From the NCBI GenBank assembly GCA_001179505.1, contig CDMY01000212.1, positions 16,597 through 80,596 on the forward strand: DNA of 64,000 bases. Direction: 5' to 3'. The stretch is from Vitrella brassicaformis (taxonomy: Eukaryota > Sar > Vitrellaceae). Both the position numbers and the translations under genes were made by a program. This document shows positions 43,376 through 54,389 of this stretch, in pieces; position 1 is the stretch's first letter, and each line of letters opens with the position of its first letter. The notes below the pieces were generated by a model. It was not told where the DNA came from. It saw only the letters and a program-made list of their open reading frames with translations, and did not search any database.

Positions 43376-44318
43376 ATGCAGTCTCTCATCCCAATTCTAA
43401 TCCTCCTGTGCCAGCTGTGGCAGCATGCCTCGTCGTCGCGTGTCACTGTTACAGATGAGGTGACGTGTTCCAAGCCGCCCCGTGATCTGCCTGAGAAGCC
43501 AATCGACATCGGGTAGAAAGGGAAAGGGAGGGAGAGACTCGACAATACGGCTTTCTTCAAAATTTGTTTCTTCTCTTGGCCGCTGCAATGGGTGGCTGGA
43601 TGGGCAGTTGCTCCGTGAAGGTCGCCGAGGCCTTCCGCCATCGGGTGCAGCCAGATCTCAGGGACAAGCACACGCTGGATGTGGTCCTGCGGCTGCGAAA
43701 AAAGGGAACAGGCGACATCGCTCAGCTTCAAATCTCACTGCAGAAGGTCGAGGCAATCGACGTCACAAATGGTTGGTGTCGCCTGGATTATCGCTTGCCT
43801 TGGCAAAAGGAGGACTACTGCTTCTTGGAAAAGTAGCGCAGCGCTGAACACACAAGCTGTCACCTCTTTTCTCTGTCCGCACAATTTCATGCAGTGTTCA
43901 CAAAGACGACCGGCTGAGCGGCAATTCTCTTGTGGTCTCGATGCTGTCATGGCTTGATACATACGGGAAGCACTGGGGCTGCACCAAGGTGACACTGACC
44001 AAGGTGACACTGACCGACAGCAGCAGCATCAAGGAGCTGTATCTTCTCTCACATGCAAGTACACAGACATCCATATGCATTCAGGAAAATGGCCCTGCGT
44101 GGCTTCAGTCACGTCCTGATTGATTGATTCTCTTTGTCTGCCTGCCTGCCTGTGTCTCAGGCTTCTACTACCAGTCGTTCGGGTTCAAATACGCACCTAA
44201 GATGGACGAAGAGGAGATCGACAGCTGCCAGGCACATGACGAGCTCACTTCTCAGCAAGACCGGGGTCCTGTCACCCATCAAACCCGATGTCCAGTTGGC
44301 GGGGGAATCAATCGATGA
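43376..44318 (+). CDS. Secreted protein of unknown function
   Basis: Exons 43376-43512, 43608-43832, 43895-44058 and 44161-44318 join in phase and give 227 residues. It has a signal peptide (MQSLIPILILLCQLWQHASS). The mature part includes DVVLRLRKKGTGDIAQLQIS, LQKVEAIDVTNGWCRLDYRL, DDRLSGNSLVVSMLSWLDTY, a duplicated KVTLT (ctgaccaaggtgaca twice, near 43990-44015), and YYQSFGFKYAPKMDEEEID. The beta-rich middle resembles a carbohydrate-binding or Ig-like fold, but that is only an impression. The last 20 codons look poor, while a neighbouring frame looks good (next entry), so the true end may lie at 44745. Confidence 0.5.
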
Positions 44319-44745
44319 GAGAGAGCACATGGACGACGAGACGCGCTTGTTCTTCGAGATCCAAAACGCATGGCCCGAGCTGCAGAAGATGAGTCGGGAA
44401 TGCATGTCGAAGAAAGAGAGGACTCGTGACGGCCGGATCAATCCCCAAGCCCGTCTGCTGCCCCACCTGCCCCCAAAAGTTACCATCGATCCCATCTTCC
44501 CGCCCGGCGGCACCGCTCACGAGGCCATGTGTCTGATCCAGTCGGCCGGGCTTATGCTCATGACACATGCAGACAAGAAGCGATGGCAGGGGATTCTCAG
44601 GCAGCCGGACACTCCTCCATCCCTCAGTCTGCTGCTCTTCAGCTTGCCCGAAGGCCCTGCGGAATGTTTTGGCAATCGAGACGCGGTGCGGCAGCTGGGA
44701 GACACGCATCGCTACACACTCGTGGAGGAGTTTCCACCTCGTTAA
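44237..44745 (+). CDS. Overlapping ORF, continuation of the secreted protein or a separate gene
   Basis: From ATG 44237 this frame reads 169 residues: LSPIKPDVQLAGESIDERE, DDETRLFFEIQNAWPELQKM, SRECMSKKERTRDGRINPQA, ARLLPHLPPKVTIDPIFPPG, IQSAGLMLMTHADKKRWQGI and a final RYTLVEEFPPR. It is better protein than the end of the frame above, which it overlaps by 82 bases. A one-base assembly slip near 44240 would fuse the two. A true overlapping downstream start is the alternative. No family recognised. Confidence 0.45.
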
Positions 44746-45001
44746 GACAGGGAGACGCAGAAAGCTGAGTGAGGGGACAAGCAGACACTGGACACATGCG
44801 TGAGTCACTACAAAAAATCGAGTGATACGGCCGACGGACACGGTTGTTTCCATTCCACTGAATCAGCTCACTCAGTGTATCGTTGAGCCAGCCATGGTCA
44901 GTCCATCCCACATATGCATGGACACGCACGGACGGGTCCCACTTTCATGCACCAGAACGTTGATGACGGTACCCATCCTCCCCTAACCCCCTGTCCCAAG
45001 C

Positions 45002-46229
45002 TCACATAGTGAAGGCGCTAGCCTGCATACTTCTCTGGCTCGGCTGGCCACCCGCCCCTTTGTGTGGGTTGAGGGTTGAGGCCAAGAAGTTGACACATGC
45101 AGCAAAGTCCGTCGCCTTTTGAGCGGTGGGGAAAACCAATACCAACTGAATCGACAAAGAGGGACACACACATACTCCATCGATTCCGTGCATGTGTCCC
45201 AGCCCTCACCTTTTTCTTCTGCAAAAGCCCCGGCACGCGTCTCATGTTGACGGTGACGACGCTCTCGACGTACGTCCGGCTCCTGGTCACTGACCCCCTC
45301 CTTTGGATGATCACACTGCCCCTCCGCTGCCCCTGCTCTTGAATGGTCTCCCTGTTGTCCAGTGTGACCTCCATCATCTCAGAAAAGGGGTAGCGTGAGG
45401 CGCCCTTTGCCCCCTGCAGCACCAAGGCCCGCCTGTCCATATCGAGGTACACCCTTCGGCGGTAGTAGGCATGGCTGCCAACCAGCTTTTGCAGCATCAC
45501 GCCGGGCGTGTATGTGCGGACAAACTCCTCCATCTGCCGCTGCACCTGCACTTTAAGGAAGAGCTGGTTGGAGTCGCCGTCGATGCCTCCCGACAGACCC
45601 AAAGCCTCCATCTCCTCAGTCTCGCCCTCACGCAGCGTCCGCTTCCGTCGCCTTCTCCCCCCGCCCAGCAACAGAATGGGATCCTCGACATCAGTGACTC
45701 GGACGGGTGCCTGTAGGAGAGGCAAAGCGGGGTCGTTGACGCTAGCCGTCTTGACGGAAAGCAGCGCATCGAACTTGACCAGCTCCCCGGGCTCTTGCGG
45801 CACTTGCTGCTGGGGCTTTGCCAATGTTGCGGCGAGGAGGATGGCCCCCGTTGCTTTTTTGAGCCCGCCTCTCCGAGTCGGCTGGTCTGATGAAGGGGTG
45901 GGAGCCGATGGGGCCTCCTCGCCAGGTGTCAGGAACCTCACATGCTCCTTCTGTTCAGGCTTTTTGTCTTCCTCGTCGCTTTTGGGTTCGCTGAAGCCCA
46001 CCGACTTGTCGCCCCCTCGAACGTCCTCTCCGTCTTCTTTCCTCACAGCTGAGTCCGACGCAGGCTCTTCGGGCCTCCGATGACGCCTGAAGCTCCTTCT
46101 TGCGTCAGATTTGCCGGTTCGTGCCTCTGGTGGCCGCCATGTGTTGAGCCCGGCGGCATCTTTGACGCTACCTTTGATCAGCAGTTCGTCGTCCTTGTCT
46201 GGCTTACTGATGCGGCACAAGGCAAACAT
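45002..46229 (-). CDS. PH-like domain protein with a disordered N-terminus
   Basis: Exons 46229-45210 and 45145-45002 (387 residues). Residues 1-150 are charged and disordered (RRSFRRHRRPEEPASDSAV, KSDEEDKKPEQKEHVRFLTP), with a short hydrophobic patch (LKKATGAILLAATLAK). From about residue 220 a PH-like fold is suggested: VRTYTPGVMLQKLVGSHAYY, RRRVYLDMDRRALVLQ, YPFSEMMEVTLDN, and after the intron LVLVFPTAQKATDFAACVNF, the usual strand and C-terminal helix. Such domains bind lipids or proteins at membranes. The exact family is uncertain. Confidence 0.65.
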
Positions 46230-46289
46230 GACTTTCCGAGACTGGGGGGCGAGCTCGCATGGCCAGTTGGCCGGCGGCCTGGATCTGCC

Positions 46290-46480
46290 GGGAGAAGGAC
46301 GCTTGAAGAGGTCATTGAACGGGAAGAAGACCGTTGCAAGCGTCTGGCGGCACCATCAGGAAGGTAGGACAACAGGGGATGGGATACACACCTTTCTCAC
46401 TTCGGCCTTCTTGTGATACTCAATCAGGCGTCACGCGAGTCATGGGGACGCCTCTGCCGCCGATGCCCAGCGCCCGCCAA
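46290..46480 (+). pseudogene. Partial copy of the gene at 29383-29723, including its intron
   Basis: Exon part EEVIEREEDRCKRLAAPSG resembles KEVIEGVAEDQKCNRRQAPCG at 29500-29455. The intron (46364-46427) shares the donor flank (g-t-ggacaacaggggatggga) and the acceptor, and the next exon shares tcacgcga.tcatggggac. Its 5' end collides with the first exon of the minus-strand PH-like gene, so it is probably a fragment. Confidence 0.5.
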
Positions 46481-47232
46481 AAGCACCGATGGCAGTTCGA
46501 TATCGTATTACCACAACGGTATACCATCCTTACTGCAGAAAGGCGGTCCGACAGGGAGCGTCCGAAGCAGCCAGACACACAAAGCGAACCGCCCGACATA
46601 GTGAATTTCATCTCTGATCAGCTCCCAGACACTCATGCAAGCCTTCTTCTTCTGTACTGTGCACACTGTACAAGTCAGTCGTCTGGGAAAAACAGGAAAA
46701 ATCTTCTACACAACATCCACTCACACGCCCCTCAACCTATCTGGAAGTCCGCCGATAGGTGCCTATCTAGCGCATCTTGCTCAGCGCCCGACGCGCCTCG
46801 CGCCCCCCGTGGAATAAGGGACAAATGGAATCTATCATGCGTCGCGGGCTGCACCATGTTGAGTGCTGTCAGGTTGGTGAGCTGCTTGCCGAGCCGAAAT
46901 GCCGCCTTAGGTGTCGTCGTGTCCCCAGCGGAGCAGCCAAAGGGCCGCACGAAGGACGCAGGAGAGCGGCGAGAAGAGGGTAGACAGCTCACGAGTGGTC
47001 GTCGCCGAGGCGATCCACGGCCTACCAATGGCCCGCATCACACCAAACGAATGCATGTGGTGGACGCGACATAATCATTTCCGTGAGTGAGTGGTGGACC
47101 TTCTTGCATCTTCCTTCTCCAGGGGCCTCTCATTGCAGTCGATACTGCGCAGCCAGCCCGTGCGCGGCACAGCGGTGTTGAAGTCGGACGGTCAAACCTG
47201 TGCGTCCTCCTCCAGTAAGGGCACAGTCAGGC
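46481..47232. other. No gene supported
   Basis: A minus frame at 47028-46732 is partly protein-like (SFVRPFGCSAGDTTTPKAAF) but has no start, splice or family support. Confidence 0.3.
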
Positions 47233-47530
47233 TATCCTCCGTCATGTTGCGGCGTGTCGGCCGCAGCTTCGTCGCTGGTTGGTGAGAGGCTGCCGCTCTG
47301 TTGGGAAGCCTTGCAGAGTACGCCGATCTGGCAGCGGTTGATGATGGCTCCAACAACTGCACTGAGGAAGGCACTGCCGCAGCCGATGAAGAGGCCCCGC
47401 CAGAAGATGGGGTCTTGCGGCTTGAGCGGACTGTTGGCGGGACTGCTTTAGACGATACCAATCTCAATGGCCGACAGAACGACAACACCGATAGAAATGA
47501 TGACGCACGCCTTCGCAATCATCACACGCA
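47233..47530 (-). pseudogene. Small two-segment membrane protein with an in-frame TAA
   Basis: Reading minus, an ATG near 47525 opens MIAKACVIISIGVVVLSAIE (hydrophobic), then IGIV, then TAA (47450-47448). The same frame continues SSPANSPLKPQDPIFWRGLF, IGCGSAFLSAVVGAIINRCQ and a Ser/Asp-rich tail to a TAG near 47240. The two membrane-like segments in one frame suggest a real protein broken by one stop. The frame has no GT-AG pair that removes the stop. Confidence 0.4.
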
Positions 47531-47624
47531 GACAGACAGACAGACACATAGAAAGAGATGAAGAGAGAGAGAGAGTGTTGCCTGTCTCCTTTGATTGGTG
47601 CACAGGTAAGCGGCCTTTTCATGC

Positions 47625-48110
47625 TTACCTTACGGCGCATCTCGTTGCTGCCTTCTTACTCAGCTTCAAGCTGAACGCCCTCTCCCTCTTGAGCTCGTTT
47701 CTCAGATAGTCCTTGTCCTTTCCCAGATCCTCAATGACTTTCCAGAGCATTTCCTTGTCCTTTCTCATGTCCCTTCTCATATCCTCCTTGTCCCTTCTCA
47801 GATCCTCCTGGTTCTCCATGTCTTTCTTGAGCATTTCCATGAGATCCGCATTGTCCTTCCGGAGATCCAGGATCTGCTCCACGAGTATATCGATGAAGCG
47901 CTCAAGTTCTTCTCGCGCTGAACACACAAGGACAGACATGTGCGTCGTTTTCGCGTCAAGAGACGAACGAGAGTGCGCGTGGGAGCGCTTACATGCGCCT
48001 GGAGGCGGGCGAAAAGTGGCATGTGGGCGGACAAGAGGCGGCTTGGAGGCAGCACGCGGGACGGAGGACTCTCCTGCTGTCTTCATCTTCCCCTTCCTCT
48101 CGAGGAGCAT
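47625..48110 (-). CDS. Short coiled-coil protein
   Basis: Exons 48110-47993 and 47917-47625 give 136 residues from ATG 48110. The first exon is basic and Pro-rich. The second is a long charged coiled coil (REELERFIDILVEQILDLRK, then repeated RRDKEDMRRDMRKDKEML) with a heptad-like K-D-x-L/M pattern. The stop TAA lies inside GTAAGC preceded by GTAAG, so the frame may splice on and be longer. It resembles no specific family. Confidence 0.5.
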   Translation of the reverse strand: MLLERKGKMKTAGESSVPRAASKPPLVRPHATFRPPPGACKRSHAHSRSSLDAKTTHMSVLVCSAREELERFIDILVEQILDLRKDNADLMEMLKKDMENQEDLRRDKEDMRRDMRKDKEMLWKVIEDLGKDKDYLRNELKRERAFSLKLSKKAATRCAVR

Positions 48111-48266
48111 CTGAGCTTGCAAGAGCCGAGAGGTTCGTCTTCACGCAGTTTCTGCTGCGTCGAATACATACGTCACGGGCAACAGATCTTGATAGATCTT
48201 GACCAGAATTCGTACCGCAAGGCCGTCCTGCCAGCAGCTATCAGCAGCAACGGCGCCGCCTTCTTT

Positions 48267-50888
48267 ATGAGGGTGCGCATGCCTGCATTACCATCCCTTC
48301 CATCTCAGCATGCAGCGCCGCCCATCCCCAGGCACCGCTCATTGCCCCGGCAGCAGCGTCAGCTCTTGGCCACTGCAGCTGGAGCCGCCCCTGCAGTGCG
48401 GAGATCGGGTGACGCCAGGCTCTCCCGCCGCTATGACCTGCCCGTCGAGACGGACTCCACACTCGTCAGTGAGAGGGAGAGGCGCCACATGGCCAGACTG
48501 GCAATGATCACTGAAGAGGAACAAATGGTAAGGAAGTGGGTCGGGTGGCACCCACCGAATGGGCGACTGCAGCTTCCTCCTTGTTTTGTGTTGGTCTGTC
48601 TGTCAGGACATCTACCCTGCAGTGACGGTCGGCTTCGCGCCCACGCCCACAGAGGTGGAGCCCGTCAAGCGCCCCTTCCTGTACATCCCGCCAGAGAACC
48701 TCGCCGCCGGTGAGATCGGCGTCGACGACATCGGCCGCTTCCGGCTGTTTGTGCGCGACAGCCTGACGGAGCTGATCCCTGAGGGCCTGTGCGGCGAGCT
48801 GCCCAAGGACATCACCATGTTTCCCTCGCGCACCACACCAGTGGGGATCATGCTGCGCAAGCCGGCGTTCGAGATGATCAGTCAGCTGCAGCAGGTACAG
48901 CAGCACAGGGGGGCTGATGGCGGCTGGACTATTCCAAAGGGCGGCTTCCTCATTGATGGACACAGGGGCACTGGCAAGGTGCGATCGACAGACAGAAAGG
49001 GGTAGAGAGAGATCGATTCAGCGTGTGGACGTCTGACTGTATCAGAGTGCCGTGTTGAATTTTCTGGTTGCGTGGGCACGTGAGAGCGGTTGGCTGGTCA
49101 TCTTTGAGCCGAGCCCCAGACGATACGCACACGAGATCGGCGAGATCAAAAGGTCCAACACTGGCGTCTACATACAGGTGCAGGGAAGGAAGAAGGGCAC
49201 CACACACACACACACAACACACACACACACACACGTGACTGTTCCACATCACATGTGTGTAGAGTGAGTTCACCCAGCAGTTCCTGGAGCGTGTGTCGGT
49301 GCGGAATCGCGAGATGCTCGAGCGGATGCCGGTGCACGGGGCGTGCTATGGCGACTCGGCCATCGACGGCAGCCACCACCTCTACACACAGCGTGTCTAC
49401 GACCCGCTCATCGGCAAAGTGGTCCAGCAGCGAATCGACGACAAGGTAACACTTCACCGTGTGCGTCGGTCATGCCTGTGGGCACGTGACACACCACGGC
49501 GGGGCCCTCTGTGTGTGTGTGTGTGTGCAGCTGAGTGGTCGGGTGAGTGAGGAAGAATCGGAGGAAGAGGGCGAGGAAGAGTCAGAGGAGTCCTCAGAGG
49601 TACACACGGCCAGAGAGAGGAACAGACAACGACCACTGCTTTCCATCCATTCGCCCTGTGCTGCATTTCTGTCTGTCTGTCTGTCTGTCTGGATGGATGG
49701 ATGGATGGGTGGCTGAATCAGGAGGAGAGTGGAGAGAGCGAGGGAGAGAGTGAGACGGCTACCAGTGGTGGTGGTGGAGCCCTCTCAAAGGACGACGCCA
49801 TAGGGATACAGCGAGAGAGGCTGAGGCTCTGGCATGCATATCGCAAGGAGGTCAAGATACCCAGCCTCAGGTCAGGTCGGCCCATCCATCCATCCATCCA
49901 TCTGTCCGTCCGGCGCGCGACACGTGTTCATCGGTGTGTGTGTGTGTGTGTGTGTTTGTGTGTGTGCAGGGATCGGTTACCGTCTCCGGAGAATCTGTAC
50001 GAGATCGTTGACTTTGGCCTGCAGAACGAGGCCTTCGCCACTCAGTGTGCATATGAGCTGTTCGAGCAGCTCAAGAAGCAAACCACTTTCCCCCTCATGA
50101 TTGCCGTCGGTGAGCGAGTGAGATCACCTAACATGTCGTGCTATCCACCTTTCTGTGTGTGTGCTCACTGTGGTCATTTCTTCTCCCTGCCGGCAATCTA
50201 TCCATCCATCCATCAGATCAGTGGAACGAGTGTTTCCCTGTGAGTGAGTACCTGTCCATCAAGTACGAGAACACCAAGTACAACGGCTACATCCCGGCCT
50301 TCCACCTCACCATGCCCAGACTCTTCCACAAGTGGGACGGATGGCAACTCAAAAGAGGTCAGTCAGGTCGGTCAGCGGTGGACAGATGGAGCCACCGGGC
50401 ACACACACTCGACACTCAGACAGACGCATGTGTGTCTTGCATGCGGCTCGGTGTGTGTCTGCAGGTATCAAGGTGGCAGCGACGTGCTGGAAGTACGCCA
50501 ATCGCCGCGACTATCGACCTGAGCTGCTCAAAGTCAAGTAACCCACTGCGACCGCACCCACCCACTCACAACCTCTCTTCCTTATCTATCGCCGCTGTCG
50601 TGTCGTCTGGCCGCATCGCATCGCATCCCTCATTTAGGCGTGAGGAGGTGCGTACGGTCCGCAATTTCAGCGCCTTTGAGTTTGCCAATTTCGTGGCCTA
50701 CTACCGGAGGAAGCGCGTCATCCAGCACTTCCCGAGAGAGAAGCTGGACTACTTCTACATGCTCACAGGTGGGTGGGCCGAACATCAAACAGAGACGCCA
50801 GGCAGACGAGTGCTCGCTGTGTGTGTGTGTGTGTGTGTCAGGCGGCAATGGGTTCCAGTCCAGGAGGCTGCTGGCAATGCTCTACTAG
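48267..50888 (+). CDS. Mitochondrial small-subunit ribosomal GTPase DAP3/mS29
   Basis: Eleven exons: 48267-48527, 48607-48978, 49046-49177, 49263-49445, 49531-49599, 49722-49870, 49970-50109, 50217-50357, 50465-50537, 50638-50768 and 50842-50888, giving 565 residues. An N-terminus rich in Arg/Gln/Ala suits a mitochondrial presequence. The Walker A motif GHRGTGKS spans the exon 2/3 junction, followed by NFLVAWARESGWLVIFEPSP. Later family blocks include QWNECFPVSEYLSIKYENTK, PAFHLTMPRLFHKWDGW and NFSAFEFANFVAYYRRKRV. The protein binds GTP in the mitoribosome head. Exons 5 and 6 encode an acidic insert (SEEESEEEGEEESEESSE) not usual for the family. The final exon codes only 15 residues. Confidence 0.88.
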
Positions 50889-52490
50889 GCCTGCCTCGCT
50901 CTCTGTCTTTGTGCTTATGAAGGAATCCACGCATTCATTTATGTGGGCCGTGCTAGCCGATAGGATGAGTATCGAGAGCTCACGCTATCCCTGTGGCCGG
51001 GAGTGTGAGCTGTAATCGGGCTGTCCTGTTCTTCCGCACTCATCACGCAACTCGCCACCAGCGGATTTGGCAGGAGGTGATGTGGTGGGGCGTGGCGCTG
51101 TGTGTCGGACTGATCCCCGACAGTGACAGTAAGTACTGCATGCGACACATGATCCCAACGAACATGAGGAGGAAGCATGCAAACTTCACACCGCTTCCGC
51201 CCGGAAGGATTCATGTCAGTCAGTCAGTCAGCCAATCAATCAGTCTTCTCTGACGCACACACACACACGCAAAGAGTGTGAGCACCTACCATCCCTTGCA
51301 GACAGCCCTCGGACAGACAGACAGACAGACAGCCAGACGGAGATATCGACACGCGGCGAGACACGGTGCCCATGGCCGCTTGTTTTCATGACTTCCGCAT
51401 TTATCGGCACGGGTGGGTGGGCGGGTGGCCTGACATACATGACATATGGCTGTTTTTTCAACGTACACCACACTGACTGGTCATTCGTTCATTTTGTGTT
51501 AGCCACAGCACACGCAAGGCGAGACAGGTAGGTAGATGGTCGCATCACCGCACACACATACTCACACACATCACACACAGCAGGCACCGTCGTTCGCTAA
51601 TTGACTATGACCATGCAGACACACACGCATCTGTCTGCCTGTCTGTCTGTCTGTCTGTCTGCGGGCGCGTGTGCGTGTGCGTGGTGCCGGCACGGCCTGG
51701 CTGACTGACTGACCGCACAAGACAAGTGCCCGTCCACCCATCTGGACACTGCAATCGGTTGCAGTGCGTTCGCATCGTCCACTTCAGAGTCCTGACACGT
51801 TGAGGCACGTGTAGCGCTCTCTCATGTGGCCGATGCGAAGGCGTTGCAAACCGACAACCAGCCAACAACTGACCGAATCGCCGCCGCCAGACACACATGA
51901 CATGAGGCACGCGTTGAATTGATTTATCGATCCATTCCAGGCACCCAACCCAGCCCACCTAATTACAGCACGAGTGTGCCGTACGCACACAGTCAGCCAG
52001 CCGTATTTGCCACAGCCATAGCCATACAGGCAAGGCAAGTAAACACCCACACACGCACACACACGTCTGTCTGTTTGGATGATCATATGCACACGAGGAG
52101 GGAGGGGGGGGNNNNNNNNNNNNNNNNNNNNNNNNNNNNNNNNNNNNNNNNNNNNNNNNNNNNNNNNNNNNNNNNNNNNNNNNNNNNNNNNNNNNNNNNN
52201 NNNNNNNNNNNNNNNNNNNNNNNNNNNNNNNNNNNNNNNNNNNNNNNNNNNNNNNNNNNNNNNNNNNNNNNNNNNNNNNNNNNNNNNNNNNNNNNNNNNN
52301 NNNNNNNNNNNNNNNNNNNNNNNNNNNNNNNNNNNNNNNNNNNNNNNNNNNNNNNNNNNNNNNNNNNNNNNNNNNNNNNNNNNNNNNNNNNNNNNNNNNN
52401 NNNNNNNNNNNGGAGGGGGGGGAGGGGGGGGGAGGGGAGGGGTCTGGGGATGGGGGGGCCGGTGGTGGTGGAGGCCGTGCCGTGTTTGCC
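50889..52490. other. Intergenic with a gap
   Basis: Convergent 3' ends of DAP3 (+) and TM9SF (-). It holds (acag)n tracts near 51310 and 51630, and the 300-N gap. No gene is seen. Confidence 0.5.
52112..52411. other. Assembly gap, 300 N
   Basis: Exactly 300 N. Both flanks are purine-rich with G runs (ggaggggggg on the left, a series of ggagggg on the right), so the missing sequence is probably a G-rich repeat that defeated sequencing. Confidence 0.98.
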
Positions 52491-52837
52491 TCAATCCGAC
52501 TTGATCCGTGAGTAGATATAGTTCTGACACACATTACACCACACACATACGCTAGGTAGGGTGTGTGTGCGATGCGTGTGGGTGTGGTGTGGTGGTTGGT
52601 GTGGTGTGTGTACCACGAAGACAAAGTTGGAAATGAAAGTGACGAAGCCCATCATCTGACATATGGACGGACAAATCAACAGACAGACCAATGAATGAAT
52701 GCCACGACACACGCACGTCGACACACAGAGTTGGTTGGGTGAGGGCATGGCTGTGGGCTGACTGACTGACTGACCAGGAAGATGCCCCACGCGACGAGGA
52801 GGGAGTACCCAAAGAAGAAGGAACACTGACACACACA

Positions 52838-52871
<34 letters not shown>

Positions 52872-53835
52872 CGTACACACGAAGGGATGGGATGGCGGCA
52901 CAGAGAGCTCTGTCTGTATGTGGGTGTCTGTCCATCCTCACTTGTAGGAATCCGAACATGCGTGTGCTGGTGAAGAAGTAGTAGATGCAGTACACGTAAA
53001 AGAACAACGACACGGACCTGATTGAACAGACACACAAACAAACAGACATACCACTTACACCATCCACGAGGGAGGCACTCGATGGTGTATGTGAGTGTGA
53101 GTGTGTGTGTGTGTGTGTGTGCGTGTGTGTACTGACCCGCCGCTCCCAAAAGACCTCCACCACCACCTGTGGTCCTCAGCGTTCAAATGGAAATACGTCA
53201 GCAGCACCGACACAGTCGCTGACAAACACACATCAACATACACACCCGTACCACCCACACCCACACACAGGCAGAGCTAGAGAAGGTGCCCAGAACTGAC
53301 TGAGGCGGGCGAGTGGCTGGCTGGCTGGGTTAGTTAGTTGGTTGGTTGCGTACATGCGACGAGTAGGAGCATGACGAAGGTGAGCAGCAGGATGCCGTAG
53401 AGGGTGTAGATCTTGGTACCCCACACAGACGAGAACACATAGTGCAACTCGATGTATATCGCACTGCACCACAACACAGACAGACAGCACCACACCACAC
53501 CACAACAGACACACATCCACTCACTGCTGTATATCTGTCTGTCTGTCTGTCTGCTGACATACCTGAATGGCAGGAAGCCCGAGGCGAACATCTGTGCGAG
53601 GGGTGCGTGGTACCAGTGGCACTGGGGTATCTCCCGCGCCAGTTTGTTGGTCTTGCACGGGAAGGCCTGGCCAGCATCCACCCACTTGGCCGCGTTAGAC
53701 CGACCCATAATGCCACCCAACACCGTCAACGGCACCGTCACTGATCGACAGATAGACCGACCCCCCCACACACACAAGACCACACACACACACAGAGAGA
53801 GAGAGATGGGTGCCTGCGTGGGTTGGTGTGGGGTG

Positions 53836-53871
<36 letters not shown>

Positions 53872-54320
53872 TGTGTGTGGCGGGTGGGATGGGTGCTGCT
53901 TGTGTTGTTTGCTGACCGCATGACCAGGAGAAGAAGAGGAAGATCACTGTGGTGAAGGGCAGCGCCGCTGTCGATCTGAAGAAACAAAACGATCCATTGC
54001 CGCGTGGCGTGTGTTGTGTGTGGCAGAGGTGTGGTTTAGGTGCCATACTGACTGGTGTGCCCACGCGACGCTGTTCAGGAACGACCAGATCACAAACAGA
54101 GGGCCCTGCACACCACACACAAACGCACATACAGAGAGGCGCACGTGTGTGGGTCTGTCTGTCTGTCGAGTAGCAGTCGTGTCGTACCACGAACATCATG
54201 GCGGTGATAACGATGTTCCACGCCCACTTCTGGCCGCCCAGCTTGCGATATAGCCACGCTGACAAGTAACCAGCCAAGACTGCAGGCAGCCACACACACA
54301 GTGGAAGGGATGAGCACACT

Positions 54321-54389
<69 letters not shown>

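Noticed and set aside
43240-43731. 163-codon minus ORF
   Set aside because: Antisense of the first two exons of the secreted-protein gene; it has no independent support.
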